A DNA stretch of 64,000 nt from Pholis gunnellus (GCA_910591455.2 OU342809.1:14919519-14983518); one strand, 5' to 3'; positions 11,757 to 23,331 are shown, numbered from the stretch's first letter. Notes: generated from the letters alone by a model not told the origin. Numbers and translations are program-made.

Positions 11757-12131
11757 TGAGAGTCAGAGCTGTGTTCTCACGAGTTCCACGTCCCTGTGGT
11801 ATAGGAGTTCTCTAGGACTAGCTTGTGTGTATGCATGTGTGTGTGTGTAAGTAAAGGCCATTAGTGTGGAGGCTAATCTTGAGGCACCTGTCTCCTCAGG
11901 CAGAGTGTGACCTCCACTAGCCAGGTTCACCCATGTTTGTCCTCCCATTTCTCACCTCCTCCCCCTCCTTCCTCTCCTCCTTCTCCTCAATCCTCACATC
12001 GCTTTCCCTTTTCATTTCTTCTAGCTTTGCATTTCACATTTCATAAATGAGACCGAGTTTCTTTTGTTTCTCTTTCTCACTGCTTGACCTTTTTGAACAG
12101 GTAAACTGTCTCATACTGGGCGTACACTGCT

Positions 12132-12143
12132 CCCCCCCCCCCC
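12132..12143 (+). repeat. C12 homopolymer
   Basis: Follows ACTGCT. Confidence 0.9.
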
Positions 12144-12254
12144 GCTCAAGAGGTCGACAGTCAAAGCTCGGTCTCCCTCTCGCTTCCTACTGTTGGGGTC
12201 AGTGGGCTTTGGGAGCTGTCAGCTCAGTGCTGGTGTCTACTGGCTGACGGACTA

Positions 12255-12299
12255 CGGTCAAAGGTCAGAGGTCAGGAGTTAGAGGTCAGGATGTGACCC
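12255..12299 (+). promoter_or_regulatory. Cluster of nuclear-receptor half-sites with DR1 spacing
   Basis: Three RGGTCA-like half-sites run head to tail with one-base spacers: CGGTCA (12255-12260), AGGTCA (12262-12267), AGGTCA (12269-12274). A fourth AGGTCA lies at 12283-12288 and an inverted one (TGACCC) at 12294-12299. AGGTCA-N1-AGGTCA is the perfect DR1 element bound by HNF4, COUP-TF, RXR and PPAR/RXR families. The motifs are directly visible; binding and enhancer function are inference. Confidence 0.4.
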
Positions 12300-12320
12300 T
12301 AAAGACAAACAGCACGGAGA

Positions 12321-12335
12321 GGGGGGGGGGGGGGG
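12321..12335 (+). repeat. G15 homopolymer
   Basis: Lies 20 bases after the nuclear-receptor half-site cluster. Confidence 0.9.
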
Positions 12336-12480
12336 TCATACCCCCGAAAGAGCCTGTCATTCTCCACACAGGGGGTAACGAAGTGTGAGCATACATACAG
12401 TGTGCGCATGAAAGTGTTTGGATCTCTCATATTTACACGTTGCTGCCCTCTCTCTTTTGCATATACTCACACCTGACCTC

Positions 12481-12483
<3 letters not shown>

Positions 12484-12525
<42 letters not shown>
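12484..12525 (+). repeat. (GT)21 microsatellite
   Basis: Perfect tract. Confidence 0.95.
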
Positions 12526-12526
<1 letters not shown>

Positions 12527-13826
12527 TGGACTACGCTGTGACGTGATGTGTGAGACGTGTCATGTTAGCATGGCATGCATCTATTAGCCTGTTTATGGTT
12601 CCTTGTCAGAGCAGCTCCTCTCTTCCACTCATGATTACATTACAAACCCCTTTACACAGCCAAGGTCACAATGAAAACATCATCTTCTCCACGAGCCAAG
12701 GCAACAATGCATACGAAACTGACAAAGAGACAGGCAGTTAGTCACACGCAGTGAGCGATATATACATACTCTCATGCAGCCATATCATCATAATTTAAGC
12801 GCCAAGGTAACGGTGTATGTTTGCGTGCGGGGCCCAGGAGAGCACGCTGCCTCCTCATACAGGTAATGGATGGTAGGACTGAAAGAGACTGAGGGGAATT
12901 AAGATAAACACACTCTGATAAAACTAACCTGCCTGGCTGCTCCACTGTCTGTTTACAACGAATTAAAACGTATCACATATGCTGCATGCACATACAAGCA
13001 GGTGCACATAAACACTTGTACCTGCATATGCGCACATGCACATAGTTCACACTTAGGATTTTATGATGGATTTATAAACAAAGGCAGGCTTAAACAGTGG
13101 AATACATGTTTGGACAGTGGTGGCTCTTTGAGTAATTGATCTATGAATCACACACAAGAGATCTTGTAAATGATGAAGACAAATAAACTCTCCATATATC
13201 AGGTACCTATTATAAAATGTTAAGCCGATCTAAACCGATAGAAATATATCTGCTTAGACAAGGGCATTTGATTTTCGCTCTGAGGTGTCCTGCATACAGA
13301 TTATACGGACTAACCGGGCGACAATCTTATTCTGGGTCCACAGCCAAGCTTGGGTCGGAAGAAGAATGAAATTGGTCCCAAAAATATTCTGGAGGAATTG
13401 CAGGTGAAAGAGCCCTCACTGAACAACATTGATGTTATGTAAAGTTACTGTCTACTGTAGATTTTAAGAACATAAATTCCTGCAGCGTCATACATAAAAC
13501 GTCAATTACCTACGGTAGTATTTTAGACGGTTCAATACAGTAATGTGGCAAAATACTCTATTATCCAACAATGTAGTTTGGAATCTATGTTTCGGTGACA
13601 ATAAAGAATAAGTAGGTCTCAAAGAAAACAGTGATACCCACTGGCCTACCAGGCAAGAGGAGACTATTGCCAACATTTAGTATAATCCCAAATTCCCAAG
13701 TGCAAACATACTTCATACGTGCACGCACTATTCTAAGTTCATGCACCACTGATCTAAGTACATAATGAAGTGTGACATATCAAGCAAAGGCGCTAATGGG
13801 GTGTGAAGTCATTAGTGAACTCTCTC

Positions 13827-13829
<3 letters not shown>

Positions 13830-13877
<48 letters not shown>
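13830..13877 (+). repeat. (CA)24 microsatellite
   Basis: Perfect tract. Confidence 0.95.
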
Positions 13878-13882
<5 letters not shown>

Positions 13883-14250
13883 AACCTAGTGTGCGCATAA
13901 CAACATCCCTATTCTTGCAGTCTTTACTTGGAAGGTATGATTGTGATAAGCCCTTTAGGTGATCCTGACTCCAGGGCAATATCAGTGAGTTATGTTTTAC
14001 AGAATAGCCTCTTTTAAAAAATAGATTTAACCGGCGTGAACGTATCAAACAAGAGTTGTGCTAATGCGAGCTTTATCATGTGAAGTGAATATGTGGGAAT
14101 CGAGAACTGACATAGTTGCAGGGTTGCCCCTCTTTACTGGTGCTCAGGCACCTGCCACTCAAGACTTCTAACAAATGCACCTGTGTGTTAACCTGACATA
14201 GCTGACATAATGTTGTCTGACATACTCCACATTTACAGCTGGCATAGGAA

Positions 14251-14312
14251 TGAGAGAGAAGGAGAGAGAGAGAGAGAGAAAGATAGGAAGAGAAAGACAG
14301 GGAGAGGGAGAC
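14251..14312 (+). repeat. GA-rich tract
   Basis: Imperfect (GA) with GGAGAG and AAAGAC interruptions. Confidence 0.85.
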
Positions 14313-14954
14313 TAAAAGCTTGTCAGTCCCTCTTAATTATTCTAATTGCTGGGCTAAAGCTTCATGCCAAGGCTTAGGCATTCCCCTGGCACAACTACAC
14401 AAGCCCCCCATCACACACACACACGATTCAGCCACTGCATTGCCTTGAAACCTCTCCTCGCTCCTCGTTTCGTCGTCTCCCCTCATCTCCATACAGAACT
14501 CCCCCATCTCGCTCTTTTCCTCAGCTCCCTCTATCAGCATCCTTCCACCCTCAGAGCACCCTCTTATTCCTCCACTCCTCCTCCTCTCCTCCCATCACAA
14601 CAGACCCTTCTGCTTCCTCTCCCCAGCCACTCCTCTCCTCCACCCCTTCGTTCCTCCGAACTGGATTAAAAGTACTTTTCATTACCCGTGCGGGAGATAT
14701 GGCACTTAAAAATCACCCCATTATCATTTTTCACCCAGCAAACAGCACATACTCTCACAGAGACATAATTACCACACCCTGTCATACCAGGGAGATGGAG
14801 GCTGCTGATTTCCAGCCAGGCCGTGTGTGTCACTCTGTGTGTGTAAATGTGTGTGTGGGTATAAGAAACTGCTGCCTGTCCGCCTGCCTGCCTGCTTCTC
14901 TTATTGATATTAAAAGCGCTGCATAAACGAGTGTTTAAAATGGCTGTCAGAGGG

Positions 14955-14974
14955 GGAGAGAGAGAGAGAGAGAG
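14955..14974 (+). repeat. (GA)10 microsatellite
   Basis: Preceded by five G. Confidence 0.9.
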
Positions 14975-15019
14975 GATCCACTCCAATCACAAACTGCAGC
15001 ACACATCACTGGATCTCTT

Positions 15020-15650
15020 TCCCGACTTGGCACATGGTAATGGCCTGGAATAACAGAATACTGCAGGATGATTCCCATTCCCACATTCCAAGTTGTGCGA
15101 GGCTGCAGAGGAGGCAGTTGAAATGGGAGGGGATGAGTGATAGAGCTCGCTTTAACCAGTCAACACTTAGCACATAATGAATTGGGAGTCATTTGATGAA
15201 TTGGATTTATGGCAACGCTTGGTCTTAATGGCTGAAGTGCTTCAAATTGTGGGGCTGTGGAGGGAAGGGGGACCTGACTCATTCACACTAATATTCATTT
15301 AGGAAGCCGGTCCTCATCTAACTGTTAGACCAGTTCTGCAGGGGCCATGCCTTCACTCACAGCATTCACAAGGGGGTGTTAAGTATATACGTGTTTAAAA
15401 CACTCCCCGCACCCCTAAGACATTCATCACTGTGACAACGCTGCGTAGCGGCCCCCCAATATCACTCCGCAGGGGCCTGCCGTTGGCCTGTCACAGGAAT
15501 GGGTGTCTATAATTATGCCTGTAGATAAAGCAGGGACAAACGTGGGTCCTGCATGATTAACTGGGTTGCTGTTTGATCACATTTGACTAATTTGTGGCAT
15601 AAATCTTCAGGCTGGCGCCCCTGCTAGAGACCATTAGCCCTGACACTGAC
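15020..15650. promoter_or_regulatory. Enhancer-like block(s)
   Basis: More than 600 bases have no simple repeats and high motif complexity: catggtaatggcctggaata, cacataatgaattgg, tctataattatgcctgtag, ctgcatgattaactgg, tgtttgatcacatttgac. The open frames are short. The segment abuts the CA tract at 15659. Conserved non-coding sequence is the likeliest reading if alignment supports it. Confidence 0.22.
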
Positions 15651-15658
15651 ACCCCTGA

Positions 15659-15684
15659 CACACACACACACACACACACACACA
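15659..15684 (+). repeat. (CA)13 microsatellite
   Basis: Preceded by degenerate CTGACACTGACACC repeats. Confidence 0.95.
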
Positions 15685-15900
15685 TGCTCAATACTCATAC
15701 CTTTAAGAGGAAATGCAAAGAGGAGGGGTGTGCTGCCGGCCTTTTAGTGCTGCTGCGTTGGTGGGGATAAAATGTGAAAACAAAATACATTCACTCGCTA
15801 ACAGTTTCAGGCAACATCAATTCCAAAACTCTATCTGCATGAGGTCAAGGGTGGGGGAGTGGGGGTGTAGGTGGGGCAGCTGGTACACCTTAGCACTATA

Positions 15901-17499
15901 GAGAGAGAAATGCAGGTGTACCGGATTATAATATTAAGCAAACATGAGCTCTGAGGTCTAATTATGACACAGGGGAGGGTAGAGAGCGCGCGAGAGAGAG
16001 AGATTCAGTACTGTGTGTTGGAGTGGATGCTGAAGCCAGCAGAACCTGCCTGGTCATTTGTAAACAGGTAACGATGCAGGCCAGGTGTATGAGCATATGT
16101 ACCAATGAGCAGGGGAGGAAACGGGGGAGAGGGAGGGGATCAGAGGAGAGAGGGAAGACGGGGGAAGAGAGTGGGAGGAGTAGAGGGAGGATCTAATTAG
16201 GGTGAATTTACAGTGCCCTGTGCCAAACAGCTAAAATGGCCAACTGGGCACAGAGATTTATTACTGGGTTAAATTAGGTTGTCTGGTGAGGGTTGGTAAG
16301 GCCACCTGCAGCTGTCAATTGTCACAGTGATTATTATAACTGCAGAGAAAGACAACAGTGACGCAACACAAACAACAAATGCAGCAGTGCATTGGTACAG
16401 ATGCAGGCTCATGAAGAGAAACCAATATTCTTTTGTGTTTAGGACAATATCAATTGAGTCAAGTGAGTGATTAAGAATGATGCTTGAACCCATTTAGCAT
16501 GAATCAATGAACCTCTGGACAGAAGGTTTCCAGTGCAAGGAGCCTTTGCCTCCATTTGCATCAGTATCCTTGATCAAATCTGCAAGGTAAACAGGTTTAA
16601 AACCTGATGGGGGAAATTAAACTTGCAGATTGAGCCCGACTCCCCCCCCCTCCCCAGGCTTGTCTGGAGCGCTGGGCTGGCGTTTAGGCCTCTGCATTTG
16701 ACTCTGGCTGTTGAGTGCAAGGACGTGGCACAGCAAGCCAGCCCTGAGCAGCCATACTTTCATGGTCGGTTTCCATTTAAATATCTGACTGACAGGGAAC
16801 ATGGCGCCATTAAGGCGTCCCGAGGGCCCAGCACGAGAGGAGGAAATGGGCAGATAAAACCCCCCAGGGGAGAGGAGGGGGGTTAGAGAAGGGCCACGCT
16901 GCCTACAAAGCCTTTAACAGTGGGACCTGCTCTTAAAACTGTATAGGCACCACTCCATCCATTCAGTCCTCTGTCCCTCCACACCCAAAACAACCTTGTC
17001 TCTCTGGAACAAAAGCAGGATTTATCTAGCATGACTTACAGCCCCAACCTGACTTTCTTCCTCTGTTGGCAGTATGAGGTCATATAGTATGTGTGAGTGC
17101 ACATGAGTAAGTGTGTGTGTGTTCACATAAAATAGTAAAAGATCCCTCCAAGCCCCAACTGTACTGTAGCTCTCAAACATTTAATACACACAATATACCC
17201 CGGGGACATTGGAGCACAGTTAACATGTTGCACACAACAGCAACAAGAGCTGCTGTTTTCAAGACCGGTCATCGGACCAGCCGGCCCCGACATCGTCTTT
17301 CTCTTGTTCCCGTTCTCATTTTGTCTTCCCAGTTTCATCTCAGTGTTGAACTCAAATTGTGAAATACAATTTTTTTTCCCCCCTAAAACATGTTTGTCCA
17401 TCCATAAAGTAAGAAACACCAAACAATCACTGGATCGTGAGATCACAAGACCACACAAAAGATCCATCTCGTCAGGCATCAAGTAATGTGTTTGCATCC
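15901..17499. other. Non-coding stretch
   Basis: Purine-rich 16100-16195 and mixed sequence. Minus frame 17123-17506 (127 codons) is unremarkable. The only candidate signal is the block at 16660-16830. Confidence 0.55.
16660..16830. promoter_or_regulatory. Enhancer-like block
   Basis: Repeat-free sequence with ctgcatttgactctggctg, tttccatttaaatatctgac, ctgacag and atggcgccattaag. An 87-codon frame on this strand (16623-16886) and one opposite are compositionally unremarkable and have no start or splice support. Confidence 0.18.
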
Positions 17500-17830
17500 G
17501 ATTCACTGTGGTTCAAAACAAATCAGCGTCGTGTGAGGAGCTACTGGCCGCTATGGGCGTGGCTTAGGTGTGGCGTGTAAGACGTTACACAGAGAGGCAA
17601 CCGTTTGTTCAAAACAACAATGGCGTCTGCTGCAAAAGCAATGGTTATTCACAGTGGCTTAAAATACCATTAGACAGGATTTTACAATTCTGGAAAGTTA
17701 TCACAGTGGCACTCACTTCATCTTTCCTGGCAATGATCCCCAGGTAAAAGGCATACAAGGTAATCTAACAGAATGTTGCACTTTTTGGTCAAAGCCCTCT
17801 CCGTTGGCACCCCAACCTTATCGAAATGAA
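17500..17830. mobile_element. Possible old interspersed repeat
   Basis: This block (aaatcagcgtcgtgtgagga, gggcgtggcttaggtgtggc, aacaatggcgtctgctgcaa) has clustered CpG sites unlike both flanks and no simple repeats. It gives the impression of a dispersed repeat seen elsewhere in fish genomes. I cannot define termini or a target-site duplication. Confidence 0.3.
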
Positions 17831-18269
17831 TGAAGGCGCTGCATTTTCTCACACTTTGCTACTGTCTGTATGAAGTCGGCCTTAGTCTTAAGCAGTCTTG
17901 TCTTGGTTGTTTTGGGTCTTGGTCCCATTGGATCATGTCTTGGCTACAGCACTGGTGTTAACTTTGCTGAGCTCCAGTCTTTTGGGTCAAGAATCGAGAC
18001 TGTGGGAAACTGCCAGGCCTAGAGGTTAAGTGGCTGCCAGAAAGGGTGAAACACAGCGGCGAATGGCTCTGACACACAGACACAAATGAGCAAAGCCAGC
18101 CGGCCACAAGGCAAGACAGTGGCACCATGAAGACACTTAGCAAGACTGAGAGAGAAAGCGATTCAGAGAGAGGAGTATTGTCTGCCAGTGATATACTTTT
18201 ACCTCTTCACTTCCCACAATTCAGCTTTCAGAGGCTACACTCTACCCCTCCTTCCTCCCTCCGTGCCAC

Positions 18270-18520
18270 CGTCCATACTGCCAGGCCCAATAAAGGTCAA
18301 GTCCCTGCCTTCCTCTTAAGGAGCTCATTTGCATCCCGCCGGCAAACAACCAGTCAGGGCTTGTTCAAAGGATCTGCTAATCCAATCAGATTGCTCATCT
18401 GTGAGGCCTTATCGCCACGGACACCGGCATCTGTGGGAACCACATCACAGGGCATCATGGGGCTGCTGGTTGTGATTGGTGGAGACAGAGAGTCAGAGGG
18501 AAATATGCATCACAAGGCTT
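18270..18520. promoter_or_regulatory. Enhancer-like block with CCAAT and ATTTGCAT-type motifs
   Basis: The run contains cccaataaaggtcaag, gagctcatttgcatcc (an octamer-like ATTTGCAT), ctaatccaatcag and ttatcgcc. A 140-codon frame covers 18127-18549. It lacks splice borders and protein-like periodicity, so I read the block as non-coding. Confidence 0.22.
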
Positions 18521-19014
18521 CAACGCGGCTCGGAGTTAGCCAGGAGTGACAGTCAGAGAGCAGGGAAGGCTTAACCAACACTTCCCATGTTATGACTGCT
18601 GCCCCAGGAATGGCACAGATACATATTGGGTGTGAAATACGAATTAGACCGGTAGGATTTCATCTTTATCTACTGTTGAGCACAGAGCGAGCAACCTGTG
18701 CGGTGTATGAACAGTATGTAAATACTAAGATTTTATAGGAAATGTAAATACCACAAAAAATTCATTTTTCACAACGTACCTTTTTTTTTTCATGTGTATT
18801 TCAGGTCCAGCACCATAAAAACAAAACAAAAAAACAGGTAAGCTAAATATATTAGAAGGTAAGATAAATCATTTAAAAAAATACAAAAGCCACATTGAAA
18901 CACATATAGAAGACACAGTATAAAACAAATGGGTAAGAAACTGATGTATATGCCCTTCAGCCCCAAAGGGAGGCAGACAAACCTTGCTTGTGTAGGTTAA
19001 TGTCTAACTTTCAG

Positions 19015-19062
19015 CGCGCGCACACACACACACACACACACTCACACACACACACACTCACA
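19015..19062 (+). repeat. GCGCGC-(CA) compound tract
   Basis: GCGCGCG followed by (CA) with two CTCA interruptions. Alternating and Z-DNA-prone at its left end. Confidence 0.95.
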
Positions 19063-19171
19063 GAGAGCCAGCGCAACAGCCATAGGAGTAAAACACACAG
19101 TCTGCTCATTCAGGTATAAGCTACAGAGGTGATCTGACTATGCGAGTGACTTTGCGTTCAGGGACACGGCC

Positions 19172-19212
19172 GGACATAAAGGGACATGGGGGGGACATAA
19201 AGGTACAAGGGG
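19172..19212 (+). repeat. Two-copy tandem repeat, period 21
   Basis: GGACATAAAGGGACATGGGG (19172-19191) is followed by GGACATAAAGGTACAAGGGG (19193-19212), 18 of 20 identical. Confidence 0.85.
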
Positions 19213-19421
19213 ACGGAGAAACCAACTTGGCCGTCCTTGCACCACAATCCCACAGAGACCACAGTCCCATCCGTCTCTCCTTCTCCATTTCTGCTCCAGC
19301 TATTCTCCCTTTTCTTCCAACTCTGCCCTCTCCTCTCGCCTCCTCCTCCAACTCTCCTTGTTACTTCTTCCCGTCCTCCCTCTCTACCTCCTGCCATCTG
19401 CCCTCCACTACCCCTCCAGCA

Positions 19422-19442
19422 CCCCCCCCCCCCCCCCCCCCC
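19422..19442 (+). repeat. C21 homopolymer
   Basis: Twenty-one C within a 250-base pyrimidine-rich stretch (19255-19445). The long open frames here are composition artefacts. Confidence 0.9.
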
Positions 19443-20127
19443 GCGATTGTCTCGCCCTCGCACTTGCACTCGACCCTGGCGGTGTCACTATTAGCAGCAT
19501 CACACTGGGATCACATGGCTGCTGAGGTATGGAGGCCGAGTCAATGGAGCGTGGCACACAAAGACGTCCATATACCCCCATCGCTACTGCTTCCTCCTAC
19601 TCCCTCCTCTCAATAATTCTCTCTCCGCCTCTTCCCCATCCCTTCCTGATCATTAGCTTGGAATGCAGCCAGATTGGGTTTAACTAGCCAGACTAACAGT
19701 ATATTTTTTTACTATATCTTGTGCTTTCCTCTGTAGCAGTCCAGCATATTACAACATACATCATGTTTAAACTTCCTGAACCTCAAAAGTAAAAAAAACG
19801 ACTCTTCATAATGGTTGTTAACTATTATGTGAGTCGACATTTTAAAACAGTGGCTATATCATCGTGTAACAGAACCACAGTTTGTTGGTTATGTGACCTG
19901 CTCTTTGTCCCAGCCTTGGCAGACTATTAGACCTGGAGCAAGGAGTCAGAGAGGTGAGACAGGCGTGAGGAGGAGGCAGAGGTGGATCTATAACGGCTCT
20001 CCAAGCAGAGCGCTGCTCCAGGAGAGGCAGCTATGGATTCAACCCATCCCTCTCTTTTCTCTTACAGTGCTCTCTCCTTTTGTGTCCAAGTGTGTGAGGC
20101 TGCATGTGTGCAACGTGTTTGCGAGAG

Positions 20128-20131
20128 GCGC

Positions 20132-20172
<41 letters not shown>
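20128..20172 (+). repeat. GCGCGC-(GT)19 tract
   Basis: GCGCGC followed by a perfect (GT) tract. Z-DNA-prone. Confidence 0.95.
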
Positions 20173-20175
<3 letters not shown>

Positions 20176-20611
20176 CCCGTGCATGTGATAAGCCTGTGGT
20201 AGTAGTGGTCCTGTGAGGGACCTAAGGCCCTGTTCTCCTGATTAGTCATTTATCAGGCCTGGCAGCCCAGACCCACCATAATCACTCTTCTCTTACCCCT
20301 CCTCCTTTTTCTCCGCTGATCCCCCTCTATCCCCCTAGATCTCCCCTGTATCCACCCCTACAACAATGCTCTGCATCCCCCCAACACCAAAGTCTGTATG
20401 GTGGTGCATGTACATGTCTATCCAACTTCTACCTGCCTCTATCCGAGCTGCACCCCCTCCATCCACCTTGTCCTCTACACTCACATCCTCTCTGCCTGAG
20501 TGTGTCTAGCCAGGAGCCCCCTTTCCTTCTCCTCTTCGTAAACTCCAATCCAATTTCCCTCCTTGTCTGCCTGCGTCGTGCATGAGCTAAAGAGCCAAAG
20601 CTGCAGCTAAA

Positions 20612-20630
20612 GACAAATTTCCAATTTGTC
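20612..20630. repeat. 8-bp inverted repeat
   Basis: GACAAATT, TCC, AATTTGTC: perfect arms with a three-base spacer. Could be a dimeric protein site or a chance palindrome. Confidence 0.8.
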
Positions 20631-21839
20631 TGTTTGAATTTTGCGAGCTGTAGCGGTTTAATGCCGAAGAAAGAGAAGAAGGGTACATGACGGGAGGAAG
20701 ATGGGAGGGCAAGTGTCGGAGCAGCAGGAGGACCTCCCTATCAAGCAGCACCACACTCCCTCCTCCTGCCATGTCAACAGAGAGGGATTAGGGTACCAGA
20801 CGTTTTGAGGAGGCCAAAATGAGTTAATGCAGTTAACCAGCTGCTTCTTCTCAACCTGTCTTCCCTCGGTTGGGAGAAATTGGAAAAGCTGTCTAGCCAA
20901 GGAGAGGGAACGTAATCTGGACTATGCAGACCGGAGGATACGAGCACATGAAAGGCCTGTCCTCCTGCTTCCCATGCCTCTTTTCTCTTTCCTTCACCCT
21001 TTCTTACCATCATTCCCACTCTCTCCTCCTATCTCTCTTTAAGAAAGGGAGGGATGTAGAAGAAGGAAGGGGAGAAATGTGGACAGAAAAAAATAAACAC
21101 ATTCAGAGCAGGCCAAACCAAAGATGAGGTTAAAAAAATGCAAATAAAAAGAAGGAAACTGAGGATAAATGGGGGGCGTACAGATATGGGGAAAGAGAAC
21201 AAAGCAATTGTTTGTATGTGTGTTATTACAGTGCATGACAGCTGTTTGAACCCCCAGGGAGATAGCAGCTGGGTCTCCACCACAAACACACACTCAAAAT
21301 ATCCCTCACTTCATTTCTCCTTAACCATCTCCATATCCCTCCATCCCTGGTCTCATCTTTTCCTCCACATCCTCTTTCCATTCATTTCATTTCGTTTTGA
21401 TTCCCCTGCTCGAACTCCTCCTCTGTTTTTCTTGTGGCCTATTCAATGGTTTTCCACTCATTTTATGTTTTTTTTCCAAATCTATCATGTTTTATACAAA
21501 CACCTCCCGCTTTGTCTCGAACTGCTTAACAGAAAGCCAGTGAAATGCACGTGTGTTCTCAATGGATGACTTTTATTTTCTTTAATTGTGGCTTTATTGA
21601 TATTTTAAAAACATAGTTTGACCCAATAAGTGTACCATACCGAATGACTTTGATTACTAAAATAAATCACTGTGTAAACAAAGCCAGTGGTGGGGTGATA
21701 GAGTTAAAAAGGAGGGTGTCACACTGCAATTACAAACCAGGCCTTTAACCACACCTCTCCCCCGCTGACTGTGTCTCTTTATAGAGCAGTCTGCGTAATA
21801 GTGTCTCTCTTATAAAACACAGCGCCGTGTCACACACAC

Positions 21840-21975
21840 ATTACTCAGCCCACCACCCCTTTAAATGATCCAAAGATGTATGAGGCCATCTGTGGGCCGC
21901 AATTAAATACCAACCCTTTTAATTCGGCTGCATGCTACATTACCGCCCTCCGTCCAAAGCCCTGTAGACCAGTTA
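21840..21975. promoter_or_regulatory. Enhancer-like AT block
   Basis: The sequence reads through cctttaaatgatccaaagat, gccgcaattaaatacc and ccttttaattcggctgcatg without repeats. Homeodomain (AATTAAA, TTTTAATT) and TCF/LEF-like (CCAAAGAT) cores are dense. Candidate only. Confidence 0.2.
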
Positions 21976-22117
21976 CAGGATGGGGTGAAGTCACACAAGT
22001 GCAGCTAAGTTAGTGACACTGCCAAAATGTACACTAACATATATTTCTGTTTTTAAGTCTTGTTTTCAAATGACATCAAATTGACCAATGATGCGATCAA
22101 TTTGCTTTTCTCTTGTG

Positions 22118-22177
22118 TTCAGTAATTATATTAATTCAAATCCCTTTTTTCAGTTATTGTTTTAATTCAAATCCCTT
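22118..22177 (+). repeat. Two-copy tandem duplication carrying an ATTCAAAT motif
   Basis: Two 29-base units at 22118-22146 and 22149-22177 match at 26 of 29 positions (period 31). Both contain TTAATTCAAATCCCTT. Each copy carries a TAATT core joined to ATTCAAAT, which resembles POU/homeodomain sites. The duplication is seen directly; a regulatory role is inference. Confidence 0.8.
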
Positions 22178-23103
22178 ACTCCTTCTCTCCACCCATTCAA
22201 AGGCAATCAGTGAAAGAGCTTCATGAAATTAGTCTGCGGTTCAACACATGCTCCAGCGTTCTCTTATTTCACATCACTCCCATCTGACTGCCTTTCATTG
22301 TCAGACTCATAAAAGTCTCTCTCCTTGTATCTCCTTCTAGCTTAGCGAATCTAAAAAGACCATTCCCCAATTATCTGTCTGTCTCTCCTTCATTTTTTTC
22401 TCTCTCTCTTTCTTCCTCCGTAACAATATACTCCTCTGCTAAATTGTCTTTCCCCACATTGCCATTCCTCGTCCATTGACTGCACTGGCCTTGTCTCGGA
22501 GCGCTAATTGTCTCATTCTGAGGACTTACGGTCGCGAGATGTGTTAAAGAGACGGACTGTGAAACCAGTGTGTGACTGGCAAATTACATCCTTGGCCTTT
22601 CTATGGTTGGCAAAGACACTTAATAAGCTCTCAATGTGTGCAACAGCTAGGTGAATAGTTCACTGGCTCCACTTTTGAATGTGAATATCTCGGAAAGATG
22701 CTGCACCAAGTGTGCATTCAGTAAAGCACTGTTTGTATTCTCAGTGCAGTCGACCCGGCGTTCATCCCAGTGACAGGATCGGGGCAGATCAGCGCTCACT
22801 TACAGAACAACTCACCTGAGGAAAAACTCTCATCTCAGCATGTCGCCCTTTTTCTCTGTCTGCTTTCTTCTTCTTTGCTCCCTCTCTCTCTCCGACTCCT
22901 CCGTCTCTGACCCAGACAGAGATCCCCCTGAGCTACATGCACTCAGCTCTCCCTCTCCCCTTTCTTTTTCGGTTTTCGTTCTCTAACCCTATCTGTCTCT
23001 TTTTATATCATGCTCTCTGCAAAGATACCCTGTGGGAGGGCAGTATCTAACAAACACAACCGCACACACCGACTCTACTTGCTAACACTGACATTGACGT
23101 GTA

Positions 23104-23108
23104 CACGC

Positions 23109-23153
<45 letters not shown>
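23104..23153 (+). repeat. (CA)25 microsatellite
   Basis: Two CACG interruptions at the left end, otherwise perfect. Confidence 0.95.
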
Positions 23154-23157
<4 letters not shown>

Positions 23158-23265
23158 TGGACACATACAGTATATTCATCACCTGCAACACTACCTTCCA
23201 CTATAGCTTTCATGGAGACCAGTGACGGGAATAAAAGATTCTCCCGCTCTATCCCTATTTCTCCC

Positions 23266-23288
23266 CCACACACACGCACGAACAAACA

Positions 23289-23331
<43 letters not shown>

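Larger units (their letters stand above)
8797..12250. other. Non-coding stretch
   Basis: 8820-9060 is purine-rich. 9240-9800 is AT-rich and featureless. A 154-codon minus frame at 9804-10268 has no recognisable content. 11940-12090 is pyrimidine-rich. Beyond the candidate exon at 10962 and the AAATAGGAT copies I see nothing more. Confidence 0.6.
12526..15019. other. Non-coding stretch
   Basis: 12530-13800 is of mixed composition with no signal I can name. 14450-14650 is pyrimidine-rich and gives a spurious Pro/Ser-rich frame. CTGC units occur near 14880. Confidence 0.6.
17831..23009. other. Non-coding stretch with pyrimidine-rich islands
   Basis: 17880-17990 has degenerate tcttgtcttggt repetition. 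Pyrimidine-rich islands at 19260-19440, 20280-20540, 21300-21430 and 22370-22430 give the longer open frames. A perfect minus donor-like site (CCTCAG then gtgagt, near 22813) has no acceptor to pair with. Confidence 0.55.

Noticed and set aside
18127..18549. 140-codon plus-strand frame
   Set aside because: Covers a regulatory-looking block with octamer and CCAAT motifs. No conserved-looking peptide and no splice sites.
19140..19616. 158-codon plus-strand and 103-codon minus-strand frames
   Set aside because: Shadow of a pyrimidine-rich island with C21 (Pro/Ser on one strand, Gly/Arg/Glu on the other).
22813..22830. Perfect minus-strand donor (CCTCAG then gtgagt)
   Set aside because: Upstream minus-strand sequence is purine-rich and offers no acceptor.
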